Source: Alphaproteobacteria bacterium
GTDB lineage: Bacteria; Pseudomonadota; Alphaproteobacteria; UBA8366
Direction of reading: 5' to 3'
DNA: 64,000 nucleotides
Assembly: GCA_028281325.1 (NCBI GenBank)
Contig: JANQKC010000027.1
Span: 62,001-126,000 of the forward strand
The first letter of the stretch is position 1, and every line of letters starts with the position of its first letter. Positions 54,815 to 63,164 of this stretch are shown in pieces. The translations under genes were made by a program, and so were the position numbers. The notes under the pieces were generated by a model that saw nothing but the letters and a program-made list of their open reading frames with translations, did not search any database and was not told the origin of the DNA.

Positions 54815-56152
54815 CTAGCGATAGGCGATGAGGTCCGCGTCGTCGGTCAGGAAATAGATCGTCCCACCGGCCACCACCGGCGCCATCAGGATGCGGTCCG
54901 GCGCTTCCATCCGGCCCAGCGGCTCGCCGGTATAAGGCGAAACCGTCATGATTTCGCCATGGCTGCCCACCAGCACCAATCGGTCGCCGGCCAGTACCGG
55001 TCCGGACCAACGGATGGGATCCCTCTTCTTCTCCGGATTTTCATAGCGGGGCAACGGTTGCACCCACCGGATACGCCCGCCGCGACGGGTCAGGCAGAAC
55101 AGCTCGTTGTCGTTGCTCAGAACGAAAATGAATTCACCCGCGACCCAAGGCGTGTCGACGCCGCCGATATTGCGTTCCCAGACGCGGGCCCCGCTGCGTT
55201 TGTCGATGGCGACGAGCCGCCCGGAATGGCTGATCGCGTAGACGATGCCCCGGTCGATCACCGGGTTGCCGCGAATATGGGCCAATGTCGACAAGGCGTC
55301 GGAACGGCGCACCGCCGTGAGGTTATCGGACCAGACGACCCGGCCGTTCTCCGCGCGCATCGCGAACAGTTCGCCCGAACTGTAGGGTACGATGACCGTC
55401 GACCCTTCGACAGCCGGACTGCTGCCGCCGAGCAAGCCCGCCGATTCCGTGATCGCCGTATGCGACCATTCCCTTTCACCCGTCTCGGCGTCGAGAACCG
55501 ACAGCTGATTGTCGATGGTAATGACATAGACGCGGCCATCGGCCACCGTCGGCGCCGACCGCATCGGCCCGGACAATTCCTGCTCCCAATTGACGTCGCC
55601 CGTCCGCGCGTCGAGCGAGACCACCTTGCCGTAGCCCGTCGTGATGAACAGACTGCCGCCGTCGTATGACAACCCGCCGCCGAACGTATCTTCGTCCCGC
55701 TTGGGAACTTTCGGCGTATAGCGCCACACGCGGTCGCCCGTCCCGGCATCCAATGCCGTGACGCGGAAATTGAGATCCATGGCGAAGACACGACCGTCGG
55801 CGACGACCGGCGGCGTCAGGAACTGCCGGCCCGACCGCGACCCCCTGCCAACGCTCTCGTCCCACGCTTCCGCCGGCGCTTCCGCGACCTTCAGGTGGTG
55901 CATCGCATGCGTCGGGGAACCACCCGGCTGCGGCCACGCCTCGTTGACATAGGGCGGCGGCAGCAACACGCGCAAATCCGCGACGCGCGGGTCCGGTTCC
56001 AGATCGCGTTCGAAGACCATCACTGAAATGCGCTCTCCCGGCAGCGGCGGCTTATTGTCGCCGGGCAGGATGCTGTCGATCCAATCGCACCCGCCGATGC
56101 CGAGCATCATCAGGATTGCCAGGAAGCGCCACCGAACCGATACGGACATCAA
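54815..56152 (-). CDS. bamB: outer-membrane assembly lipoprotein BamB
   Basis: 445 residues. The lipoprotein signal is FLAILMMLGIGGC (Cys ~22). About eight PQQ-like beta-propeller repeats follow, each with the A-x-D-xx-TG-xx-W pattern (VTALDAGTGDRVWRY, SLDARTGDVNWEQ, SVLDAETGEREWS). It is the Bam-complex scaffold with BamA, placed between yfgM and der. SurA in the same window hands clients to this complex. Confidence 0.93.
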   Translation of the reverse strand: MMSVSVRWRFLAILMMLGIGGCDWIDSILPGDNKPPLPGERISVMVFERDLEPDPRVADLRVLLPPPYVNEAWPQPGGSPTHAMHHLKVAEAPAEAWDESVGRGSRSGRQFLTPPVVADGRVFAMDLNFRVTALDAGTGDRVWRYTPKVPKRDEDTFGGGLSYDGGSLFITTGYGKVVSLDARTGDVNWEQELSGPMRSAPTVADGRVYVITIDNQLSVLDAETGEREWSHTAITESAGLLGGSSPAVEGSTVIVPYSSGELFAMRAENGRVVWSDNLTAVRRSDALSTLAHIRGNPVIDRGIVYAISHSGRLVAIDKRSGARVWERNIGGVDTPWVAGEFIFVLSNDNELFCLTRRGGRIRWVQPLPRYENPEKKRDPIRWSGPVLAGDRLVLVGSHGEIMTVSPYTGEPLGRMEAPDRILMAPVVAGGTIYFLTDDADLIAYR

Positions 56153-56160
56153 TGCGTACT

Positions 56161-56805
56161 CTATTGCTTCAGGGCACGGAGCATTTCCGCCGCCCGCGCG
56201 CGCGCGCCGGACGGGGTTTGCGCATCGTCCGCCAACTGGGTGTAGATCTCGACCGCCTTGTCCGGTTCGCCCTGCCGGATCGCCAAGAGAGCCGAGAGTT
56301 CGCGCGCGGAAAACCGCCAGGGACTTTCGGCATCCGCCAGCGGCGTCAACCGCGCCGCCAGATCCGCCGGATCGCCGGTGTCGATCGTGTTCAGGACATA
56401 ATACAAGCCGGCCAAGCCGGAATAGAGTTCATCGACGCCGCGATCCTTCGACAGCGCGTCATAGACCGCGATGGCCCCTTCCCGATCGCCGGCATCGGCC
56501 TTCAACGCCGCTTCGCGGAACCGGGCGAGCGTCGCATACCCCACATTGGCATCCGCCGCCAAGGCGCCAAGCGCGTCGATCGCCTCGTTATTCTTATTGT
56601 CCTGTATCAACGTGACGGCGGCGGTGAACTCCTCGCTGTGCTGGATGCGCTTTTTTTCGGTGTATTCGCGCCAGCCGACGCCACCGGCGGTGCCAACGAC
56701 AATCAAGACCAACCCCGCAATGGCGAATTTGCCGTATTGCTTCCAATAGCGGTTGAACTGGTCGCGACGGAGTTCCTCGTCGACTTCATCAAACAGGTCG
56801 GCCAC
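56161..56805 (-). CDS. YfgM-like membrane-anchored TPR protein
   Basis: 214 residues from GTG 56805, which has GGAG six bases upstream and gives MADLFDEVDEELRRDQ. A membrane helix lies at ~28-48 (FAIAGLVLIVVGTAGGVGW). A periplasmic TPR-like helical domain follows to the end. Its E. coli counterpart associates with the Sec translocon and periplasmic chaperones. It is eight bases upstream of bamB. Confidence 0.88.
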   Translation of the reverse strand: MADLFDEVDEELRRDQFNRYWKQYGKFAIAGLVLIVVGTAGGVGWREYTEKKRIQHSEEFTAAVTLIQDNKNNEAIDALGALAADANVGYATLARFREAALKADAGDREGAIAVYDALSKDRGVDELYSGLAGLYYVLNTIDTGDPADLAARLTPLADAESPWRFSARELSALLAIRQGEPDKAVEIYTQLADDAQTPSGARARAAEMLRALKQ

Positions 56806-57050
56806 GATGATCTCCAAGCCGGAAAAAGGTCGGCTAACATAGCGGCGCGTCCCATTTCTGGCAAATGTCAAAACAGCGCAACCGCGCGCATTTTATACGG
56901 GAATCCCACCAATCCGCCCCGCCTGCCCCGCCCCGGCAGGCCGGAAGACCCCACTTGCGCCGATTGGGGCGATCGGTCAGAATATTGCGGAACGATGAAG
57001 GGTATTTGAGTGCCGTCGTCACGCGCTTTCTCTGCACGAAACGGCTGGAG

Positions 57051-57410
57051 ATGACCCCAGCGGGAGATGGTATAGAGTCGATACAGTCGGGCCGGCGCAA
57101 AGTCGGCCTGGTCATTGCTTTTACCGTTCTGTTGGCGGCCTGCGGCACGACGACGACGTTCTACTTCGCCGGCGCCAGCCTCGCGAACTTCATCTATACC
57201 GACAAACTGCCGACCGATTATCTGGCGGAATTCGCCAGCGGGCAGGAATGCAACTTCCTGAAATCGCAGAAAGACGGCGGACCGCTCTGCCGCGATTCGT
57301 TCGATCGGGTCGTCTATGAACGGCCACTCTATTGTTACCGGACGCTGGGAGAAATCGCCTGTTACGACAAGCAAGATCCCTACGGCCGAAACTCGACGCG
57401 GGTGCAGTAG
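57051..57410 (+). CDS. small putative lipoprotein
   Basis: 119 residues from ATG 57051. A hydrophobic segment ends with lipobox LLAAC (VGLVIAFTVLLAACGTTTTF). The mature part has paired Cys (QECNFL, PLCRDS, LYCYRT, IACYDK), four in ~60 residues, likely disulfide-bonded. The start is uncertain (TTG 57009 also possible). The family is not recognised, though the Cys-rich ending RPLYCYRTLGEIACYD seems a conserved type. It is divergent from the YfgM-like gene. Confidence 0.65.
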   Translation: MTPAGDGIESIQSGRRKVGLVIAFTVLLAACGTTTTFYFAGASLANFIYTDKLPTDYLAEFASGQECNFLKSQKDGGPLCRDSFDRVVYERPLYCYRTLGEIACYDKQDPYGRNSTRVQ

Positions 57411-57518
57411 GATGCACGGCATGACATGCCATGGGTCCGCGCAAACACGCATCACCGGGCGCTCCCGAACCGCCCGCACGGGAAAAGGGCAATAAGAACG
57501 AGAGAGGCCTCGACCACC

Positions 57519-57860
57519 ATGGCGAAGGTATTGCATCTGGCGAAATTTCGCCGAAAGGGCGGAAAACCGGTTACGTTCAACCGCCAGGAACTTCGGCAAC
57601 TGCTCGACGTCTACAGCCGGCGCGTCGCCAGCGGTGAATGGAAGGATTACGCAATCGATCACAGCGGCGGCGGCGCCGTCTTCTCTATCTTCCGCCATAC
57701 CTTCGATACGCCCGTCTTCTCGGTGGCAAAACGCCCAAACGGGCGCAATTGCGACTATCTCGTCATGAGCGGTCGCGAAGAAATCAAACAGGGCCGCTCT
57801 ATGGGCGAGGTCCTCTCCGTCTTCGACCGGCCCCTCCACGTCATTTCCCGCCACGGCTGA
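57519..57860 (+). CDS. DUF2794 protein
   Basis: 113 residues from ATG 57519. The alphaproteobacteria-specific DUF2794 pattern is visible: VTFNRQELRQLLDVYSRRVASGEWKDYAID (shown here only as motif pieces such as SGEWKDYAID) and a C-terminal VLSVFDRPLHV. No signal peptide or membrane segment is seen. Function unknown. It lies 108 bases after the small lipoprotein gene on the same strand. Confidence 0.82.
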   Translation: MAKVLHLAKFRRKGGKPVTFNRQELRQLLDVYSRRVASGEWKDYAIDHSGGGAVFSIFRHTFDTPVFSVAKRPNGRNCDYLVMSGREEIKQGRSMGEVLSVFDRPLHVISRHG

Positions 57861-57995
57861 CCAAGCCCCGATACGCCCAACCGATCCCTTGCCCACCGCG
57901 GCGGCGCAACTAAACCGCGTGCGCCTTGACGGATCTAAAATGTTCTTGTTATGTTCTGTTTATTGCAACAAGCAGAACGGGACGGCCGGGACATT

Positions 57996-58307
57996 ATGGG
58001 TCGATTGAAGCAGGATCACCTCGCGGCGGAGGAGCAGCGCAGACGGGCCACCATGCTTGGCGAACTTCAACATCAACACGTCGACATCTTCTGTTGGTGC
58101 AACCGATGCGGGCATAACGCCGTCGTCGCCGTCGATTTGTTCATTGCCCAACTCGGCCCGGATTTCCCCGTGCCGGATATCGGCGCGCGCCTACGATGCA
58201 GTGGATGCGACAGCAAAGATATCGCCGCCCGGCCCGCTTGGCCGTCGCTGGGACAGGTCGCGCGGCATCACGGACCGAAGCCCGCGCTCGACGATGCGGC
58301 CGATTGA
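57996..58307 (+). CDS. zinc-ribbon-like small protein
   Basis: 103 residues from ATG 57996; an ORF start at 57951 is possible. Two Cys pairs with the look of a zinc ribbon, CWCNRCGH (~31) and LRCSGCDSKDI (~69), are separated by a helix-like VAVDLFIAQLG. It has no DNA-binding signature beyond this. Similar short proteins occur in alphaproteobacteria as uncharacterised. It could bind nucleic acid or metal, which is inference. It precedes the gcrA upstream region. Confidence 0.65.
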   Translation: MGRLKQDHLAAEEQRRRATMLGELQHQHVDIFCWCNRCGHNAVVAVDLFIAQLGPDFPVPDIGARLRCSGCDSKDIAARPAWPSLGQVARHHGPKPALDDAAD

Positions 58308-58356
58308 TCACCGACGGCATATGCCGTCGCAACACCGCCGGCCAACGCACGGGAAC

Positions 58357-58449
58357 GACTCGAAAAAAACGACGTCCGAGTCGCGCCATGGAATCCGACG
58401 CGTTACGCAAACGCATGCCGGATTCGTCGAAGAGCGGCAAGAACGATTC
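58357..58449. promoter_or_regulatory. cluster of five GANTC methylation sites
   Basis: GACTC (58357), GAGTC (58378), GAATC (58391), GATTC (58421) and GATTC (58445). GANTC is the CcrM target whose methylation state directs GcrA in Caulobacter. By simple expectation one site per ~256 bases is normal, so five in 93 bases is unusual, just upstream of gcrA itself. Confidence 0.6.
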
Positions 58450-58557
58450 GCGGCGACAGGCCTTGCGCAAGACACGACCATGCATCTGTCATAAACGGAG
58501 GAATGCCGACGACGCGAAAAATTTTGAATTACGAAACAGGGGTTTAATGAAGCGACG

Positions 58558-58586
58558 TTGACGGCGGTGCGATCTACGTCCATAAA
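58558..58586 (+). promoter_or_regulatory. gcrA promoter candidate
   Basis: TTGACG, 17 bases, CATAAA: near-consensus -35 and acceptable -10 with ideal spacing, ~145 bases before the gcrA start codon. Confidence 0.55.
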
Positions 58587-58630
58587 AGTCGCAGGTGTGA
58601 AATCTTGTGGTGGGGTCCACACCGATATAT

Positions 58631-58643
58631 TGTGGTTACCACA
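58631..58643. promoter_or_regulatory. palindrome in the gcrA leader
   Basis: TGTGGTTACCACA is a perfect inverted repeat (6+1+6) about 45 bases after the promoter -10. It could be an operator or a small RNA hairpin; the protein that would bind is unknown. Confidence 0.35.
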
Positions 58644-58730
58644 GCCTGGTAACACGACATCTGGCCCCCACCGCCCACTCTCGGTGATCGGGTCAGGTAG
58701 ACCAAAAAAGACACGGAGAGAGGCAAAAAA

Positions 58731-59060
58731 ATGGTCTGGACCGACCATCGCGTCGATGAACTCAAGAAACTTTGGAACGAAGGCAAAACGGCGAGTCAAA
58801 TCGCCGATGAGTTGGGGGATGTCACTCGTAACGCCGTGATCGGCAAGGCCCATCGGTTGGGTCTGTCTTCGCGGCCGTCGCCGATCAAACGCAAGACGTT
58901 CGTTCTCCCCACGACGAACGAACGCATGTGCCAATGGCCGATCGGCAATCCGGGCGAACCGGGGTTTCGTTTCTGCGACCGTGTCGCAGCGCCGGGCCGC
59001 CCGTACTGCCAGGAACACTGCATTCAGGCCTATCGCCGCAAAAGCGAGTCCGCAGCTTAA
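58731..59060 (+). CDS. gcrA: cell-cycle regulator GcrA
   Basis: 109 residues, short for the family (~170 in Caulobacter) because the low-complexity middle is reduced. The N-terminal helix-turn-helix is WTDHRVDELKKLWNEGKTAS then VTRNAVIGKAHRLGL. The C-terminal domain is CQWPIGNPGEPGFRFCDR with YCQEHC. GcrA binds sigma70-RNA polymerase and methylated GANTC promoters to drive S-phase genes. GGAGAGAGG lies seven bases upstream. The upstream GANTC cluster suggests feedback with CcrM. Confidence 0.93.
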   Translation: MVWTDHRVDELKKLWNEGKTASQIADELGDVTRNAVIGKAHRLGLSSRPSPIKRKTFVLPTTNERMCQWPIGNPGEPGFRFCDRVAAPGRPYCQEHCIQAYRRKSESAA

Positions 59061-59169
59061 CCCGTCGCGGGCCACCGGTCCGCGACGCCTTATCCAACCG
59101 GGTGCCGGTGCTCTTGCTCCGGCCGCCTTTCTGCACGCGAAAATAGAAAAACGCCGACGCGCCGATGAA

Positions 59170-60174
59170 TCAGGCGGCGGCCGCCGTCGCTTGTCGGCGC
59201 ACCAAGGCGAGCGCCGTCTCCACGACCTCCGGCCCCGCGCCCGGACGGTGGGCATTCTCGCTGAGATGCCGCCGCCAACTCTTCGCGCCGGGCATTCCTT
59301 GGAACAGACCCAGCATGTGGCGCGTGATCGCCTTCAATGGGACGCCCCGCACAGTTTCCCGCTCGATATAGGGCAGCATACGCGCGACGACCTGGTCCCG
59401 CGTCACCGGCGGCGCGGCCCCGCCGAAAAACCGCCGATCCACATCGGCCAGAACATGGGGATTCTGATACCCTGCCCGCCCCAGCATCACGCCATCCAGG
59501 ACGGCAAGATGCCCTTCGGCCGCATCCAACGTCGTAATGCCGCCGTTGATCACGACGGTAAGGTCCGGCCGTTCGGCCTTCAACCGACGCACCAAGTCAT
59601 AGCGCAACGGCGGGATATCCCGGTTCTCCTTCGGGCTGAGGCCGGACAAGATCGCCTTGCGGGCGTGGACGATGAACCGGGTCGCGCCCGTCTCCGCAAC
59701 CGTATCGACGAAACCCTTCAGCGCGGGCCATTCTTCCTGGTCGTCGATTCCGATCCGCGACTTCACCGTCACGGGAATCGACACCGCATCCCGCATCGCG
59801 CCGATGCACCGGGCGACCAAGTCCGGTTCCGCCATCAGGCAGGCGCCGAAGCGGCCGGACTGCACCCGGTCGCTCGGACAACCCACATTGAGATTGACCT
59901 CGTCATAGCCCCAGGATTCCGCGATACGCGCGCACGCCGCCAGCGCCTTGGGATCGGATCCGCCAAGCTGCAGGGCGACCGGATGCTCCGCCGGATCGAA
60001 GCCGATCAGGCGATCCCGGTCGCCGTGGATCACCGCCCCAGTGGTCACCATCTCGGTATAGAGCAGACAGTGGCGGCTGATCTGGCGCAGGAAAAAACGG
60101 CAGTGCCGGTCCGTCCACTCCATCATGGGGGCGACGCAGACTCTATAAGGTTGATATGTCGATGTATTTTCCAT
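59170..60174 (-). CDS. dusA: tRNA-dihydrouridine synthase A
   Basis: 334 residues. FMN/active-site blocks are VAPMMEWTDRHCRFFLR and LNVGCPSDRVQSGRFGACLM (catalytic Cys), then IVHARKAILSGLSPKENR, the DusA signature. It reduces U20/U20a in the tRNA D-loop. It is convergent with gcrA, with about 110 bases between. Confidence 0.95.
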   Translation of the reverse strand: MENTSTYQPYRVCVAPMMEWTDRHCRFFLRQISRHCLLYTEMVTTGAVIHGDRDRLIGFDPAEHPVALQLGGSDPKALAACARIAESWGYDEVNLNVGCPSDRVQSGRFGACLMAEPDLVARCIGAMRDAVSIPVTVKSRIGIDDQEEWPALKGFVDTVAETGATRFIVHARKAILSGLSPKENRDIPPLRYDLVRRLKAERPDLTVVINGGITTLDAAEGHLAVLDGVMLGRAGYQNPHVLADVDRRFFGGAAPPVTRDQVVARMLPYIERETVRGVPLKAITRHMLGLFQGMPGAKSWRRHLSENAHRPGAGPEVVETALALVRRQATAAAA

Positions 60175-60311
60175 GCAACCGCCGAAATCGATGGCAGACG
60201 TTCATACCCTAAATCGACTCGAATTGCACCCGGTTGGCCTCTCTGACGCGCCGCACCGACCGCCGTATGAACAGCACGGCGGCGGTGCATCGTGGGAGGC
60301 GATCTCTGATC

Positions 60312-60692
60312 TTAGGCCAGTCCCTGTTCCTCGAGGACGGATTTGGCGACCCGGAAACACTCGAGCGATTGCGGAACGCCGCAGTAGATCCCGATCACAT
60401 GGATGATAGCGCGGAGTTCCTCCTTGCTGACGCCATTCTTCAAAGCGCCGCGGCAGTGGATTTCCCATTCCGTCATCTTACCCAGTGCGCCGATCATGGT
60501 GAGATTCATCATGGAGCGCGTCTTGGCGTCGATGGTATCGTCACCCCATCCGAAGCCCCAGCACCACTCCGTCATGATTTCCTGGAACGGCCGGGTAAAG
60601 TCGTCCGCCGCCGCCAGGTTCTTTTCGACGTATTCGGCGCCGAGCGTCGCCTTACGTTGCGCCAGGCCGAGTTCAAAACGTTCCTTGTCCAT
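60312..60692 (-). CDS. carboxymuconolactone decarboxylase-family protein
   Basis: 126 residues from ATG 60692. The CMD pattern is TEWCWGFGWGDDTIDAKTRS, with HCRGALKNGVSKEELRAI and IYCGVPQSLECF. The AhpD CxxC motif is absent, so this is the CMD type rather than a peroxiredoxin reductase. It may decarboxylate 4-carboxymuconolactone or act on another substrate; no protocatechuate genes are nearby. It sits 137 bases downstream of the dusA start region and just after the RpiR gene on the same strand. Confidence 0.85.
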   Translation of the reverse strand: MDKERFELGLAQRKATLGAEYVEKNLAAADDFTRPFQEIMTEWCWGFGWGDDTIDAKTRSMMNLTMIGALGKMTEWEIHCRGALKNGVSKEELRAIIHVIGIYCGVPQSLECFRVAKSVLEEQGLA

Positions 60693-60768
60693 CGCGTGTC
60701 TCCTTGCAGTCGTAAAAAAGCTGGGGATCGTATATCCCAAACACGCCGGAACCGCATCGGTCAGGGCG

Positions 60769-61683
60769 TCACGCCGCGTCCCCATCCTTCCAGTAAACGC
60801 CGAGCGCATGCCGACGGTCATGAAAGCGTTCGATATTGGCGACCGCGGCGGCGTCCGCATCGGCAATGACAAACGCGATGAGCGTCTCAAGGAAGGCGGA
60901 AACCGCGACGGTCGATGTGAAAAATTGCGGCGTCTGCGTCGGGATCACGAAGCGGTGTTTCGCATGGGTCAGGATCGGCGCCGCCGGACTGTCGGACATG
61001 CCGATCACCGTCACGCCTTGGTCGAGGGCCTGACGGACCGCCTCGACCACCTCGCGCCGGTAAGGCTTGAACGTCATGGCCAACAGCACATCGCCCGCCC
61101 GTGCCTGCACCAGGCCGTCGATCGGCAGGGAGCCGTCCTGGGGAATCGCCGTTACGTTGCCGATCGCCATGCCCGCCAGATAAGCGAAGTTCCGGGCGAA
61201 AACATTGGCGATGCCAACGCCGAGAACGTGCGTGGCGCGCGCCGCGGCGATGTCTTTTGCGGCGGCCCTCATCGCGCCGGCATCGGTACCGGCGAACATG
61301 CCTTCCACGTTGCCGATCGCCGCTTCCGCCATATCGCCATAGAGACCGCTCAGCGCCCCGCCCTTGGCGAGCGACTGCAACCATCTTGCACGGTCTGGAA
61401 AGTTCTCCCGCCCGGCAATGATCTCCGCCCGGAAGGGTTTACGGAAGCTCTCGTAACCGTCGAACCCGATCGTTCGCGCCATACGGACAAGTGTATTCGG
61501 CTTGACCTTGGCGGCTCCGGCAATCTCGCGCGTCGAACTGACGCCGATGGCGCTCGGGTTCTCGAGGATATAGGTCGCCGCCTTGCGGAGTTCGGGCGTC
61601 AGCGACTCGAAACGGGCAGCAAGATGGTCCAAAACCTGTTCGGGCCGCCATGTTTTGGTGGATTGAACAATTGTACTATCCAT
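60769..61683 (-). CDS. RpiR-family transcriptional regulator
   Basis: 304 residues from ATG 61683; the 782-residue ORF is not credible. The N-terminal helix-turn-helix reads SSTREIAGAAKVKPNTLVRMA at ~50-70. The C-terminal SIS (sugar isomerase) domain, ~125-270, has LGVGIANVFARNFAYL and LLAMTFKPYRREV. RpiR proteins sense phosphosugars or other small ligands and regulate adjacent genes. It is divergent from the class III aminotransferase, with two matching operator-like palindromes between them, one inside its own first codons, which implies autoregulation. Confidence 0.88.
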   Translation of the reverse strand: MDSTIVQSTKTWRPEQVLDHLAARFESLTPELRKAATYILENPSAIGVSSTREIAGAAKVKPNTLVRMARTIGFDGYESFRKPFRAEIIAGRENFPDRARWLQSLAKGGALSGLYGDMAEAAIGNVEGMFAGTDAGAMRAAAKDIAAARATHVLGVGIANVFARNFAYLAGMAIGNVTAIPQDGSLPIDGLVQARAGDVLLAMTFKPYRREVVEAVRQALDQGVTVIGMSDSPAAPILTHAKHRFVIPTQTPQFFTSTVAVSAFLETLIAFVIADADAAAVANIERFHDRRHALGVYWKDGDAA

Positions 61684-61706
61684 GGTTGACGATCGTACAT
61701 TTGTAC
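61665..61706. promoter_or_regulatory. paired operator candidates for the RpiR regulator
   Basis: Two related palindromes, GAACAATTGTAC (61665-61676) and GTACATTTGTAC (61695-61706), have centres exactly 30 bp apart (about three helical turns) and are each followed by CTAT... (TTGTACTAT direct repeat). They span the rpiR start and the region of the divergent promoter, whose TTGACG lies at 61686-61691. Confidence 0.55.
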
Positions 61707-61755
61707 TATTACCCTGTCCACCGCAATCGTGACAGACAATAGAAGGGTCGGACCG

Positions 61756-63039
61756 GTGGCTACATCCCATACATCCAATCAGCAAGACCTGATCGAACGC
61801 GCCCAAAAGGTTATGCCGGCCGGCGGCTTCGGGAATTTCGATTCCGGCGTCGTCATCCGCGAAGGAAACGGCGCGCGCATCTGGGATGAAGACGGAAACG
61901 AATATGTCGACTATCTGATCGGCTCCGGCCCGATGATCCTCGGCCACGGGCATCCGGAGGTCGTCGAGGCGGTGCAAGCCCAACTGACCAAGGGGACGAC
62001 CTTTTTCGCGAACAACGCCGCCGGCATCGAACTGGCGGAAGAGATCTGCAACGCCGTCGCCTGCGCCGACCAGGTTCGTTTCGTGTCGACGGGCGGCGAA
62101 GCGGACATGTACGCCATGCGCCTTGGACGGGCGCATACCGGACGCGACAAGATCATGAAATTCGAAGGGGGCTATCACGGCATGTCCGCGGAAGCGCAGA
62201 TGAGCCTGGCCCCCGAAAAGCTCGTCAACCTCCCGGTCGCGGTGCCGGATTCGGCCGGCATTCCCGACAGCGTCCGGGACGAGATGCTGATCGCCCCGTT
62301 CAACGATATCGATTTCGCACGGTCCCTGATCGGCGAGCATGGCGACGAGATCGCCGCCGTCATCGTCGAGCCGTTGCAGCGCGTCGTCCCCCCGGCGCCC
62401 GGCTTCCTGGAAGCCTTGCGGGAGGAATGCACCAAGCATGGTATCGTCCTGATATTCGACGAGATCGTGACCGGCTTCCGGGTCGCCTATGGCGGCGCGC
62501 AGGAACTCTACGGCGTGACGCCCGATGTCTGCACCCTGGGCAAGATCGTCGGCGGCGGTTTTCCGCTGGCGGCCATTACGGGCAAGGCCGACGTCATGGC
62601 GAATTTCGACAAGGCCAAGGTCGGCGACGATCGCTTCCTGATGCAGCACGGCACGCTGAGCGGCAATCCCGTCGCGGCCGTCGCCGGGCTGAAGACCCTG
62701 GAAATCCTGCGGCGGCCCGGACAGTACGAAAAACTCTTTGCCGCAGGCGAAACGGTCATGGGCTCGATCACATCGCACCTCAACGCCGCCGGCCACGCCC
62801 ATACGATCGCCGGCCATCCATCGCTGTTCAACGTCGTGTTCACCGATGCGCCGGTGCGGAACTACCGGGATGTCCTGAAAGGCGACACGCGCAAGCAGGC
62901 GCAGTTCGAAGCCGCGCTCCGCCGGAACGGCGTGTTCAAGTCGTCGGGAAAGACCTATATCTCGCTCGCGCTGACGGACATCGATCTCGCCCTCACCGAC
63001 GCCGCCGTCGCCGAAGCGGTCAAGGCTCTGGACGACTAA
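61756..63039 (+). CDS. class III PLP-dependent aminotransferase (GSA-aminomutase-like)
   Basis: 427 residues from GTG 61756, preferred over GTG 61729 because AAGGG lies eight bases before it. The PLP-binding region is VLIFDEIVTGFRVAYGG, and the catalytic Lys falls in TLGKIVGGGFPLAAI. It resembles glutamate-1-semialdehyde 2,1-aminomutase, but the substrate segments differ and the locus is not heme synthesis, so a transaminase of a small amino compound is likelier. It is regulated by the divergent RpiR gene (inference) and followed by the CmcJ-like gene. Confidence 0.87.
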   Translation: MATSHTSNQQDLIERAQKVMPAGGFGNFDSGVVIREGNGARIWDEDGNEYVDYLIGSGPMILGHGHPEVVEAVQAQLTKGTTFFANNAAGIELAEEICNAVACADQVRFVSTGGEADMYAMRLGRAHTGRDKIMKFEGGYHGMSAEAQMSLAPEKLVNLPVAVPDSAGIPDSVRDEMLIAPFNDIDFARSLIGEHGDEIAAVIVEPLQRVVPPAPGFLEALREECTKHGIVLIFDEIVTGFRVAYGGAQELYGVTPDVCTLGKIVGGGFPLAAITGKADVMANFDKAKVGDDRFLMQHGTLSGNPVAAVAGLKTLEILRRPGQYEKLFAAGETVMGSITSHLNAAGHAHTIAGHPSLFNVVFTDAPVRNYRDVLKGDTRKQAQFEAALRRNGVFKSSGKTYISLALTDIDLALTDAAVAEAVKALDD

Positions 63040-63164
63040 CGCCGGAACGCGCCGATCGCGCCCCGGCACGCATAATGCGGATTGGTTGAATTTGCCTTCC
63101 ACCGGTGGAATAACCACCTTTAGAGGAGGCCGCAGGCGCCTGGATTTGCCGGAGAAAACACGTC

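Larger units (their letters stand above)
58308..58730. other. gcrA upstream region
   Basis: 423 bases without a convincing gene. It holds a cluster of five GANTC sites (58357-58449), a sigma70-type promoter (58558-58586), a perfect palindrome (58631-58643) and the gcrA ribosome binding site GGAGAGAGG. ORFs that cross it are shadows. Confidence 0.65.

Noticed and set aside
60769-63117. 782-residue ORF containing the RpiR regulator
   Set aside because: The first 478 codons are antisense to the aminotransferase; the regulator starts at 61683.
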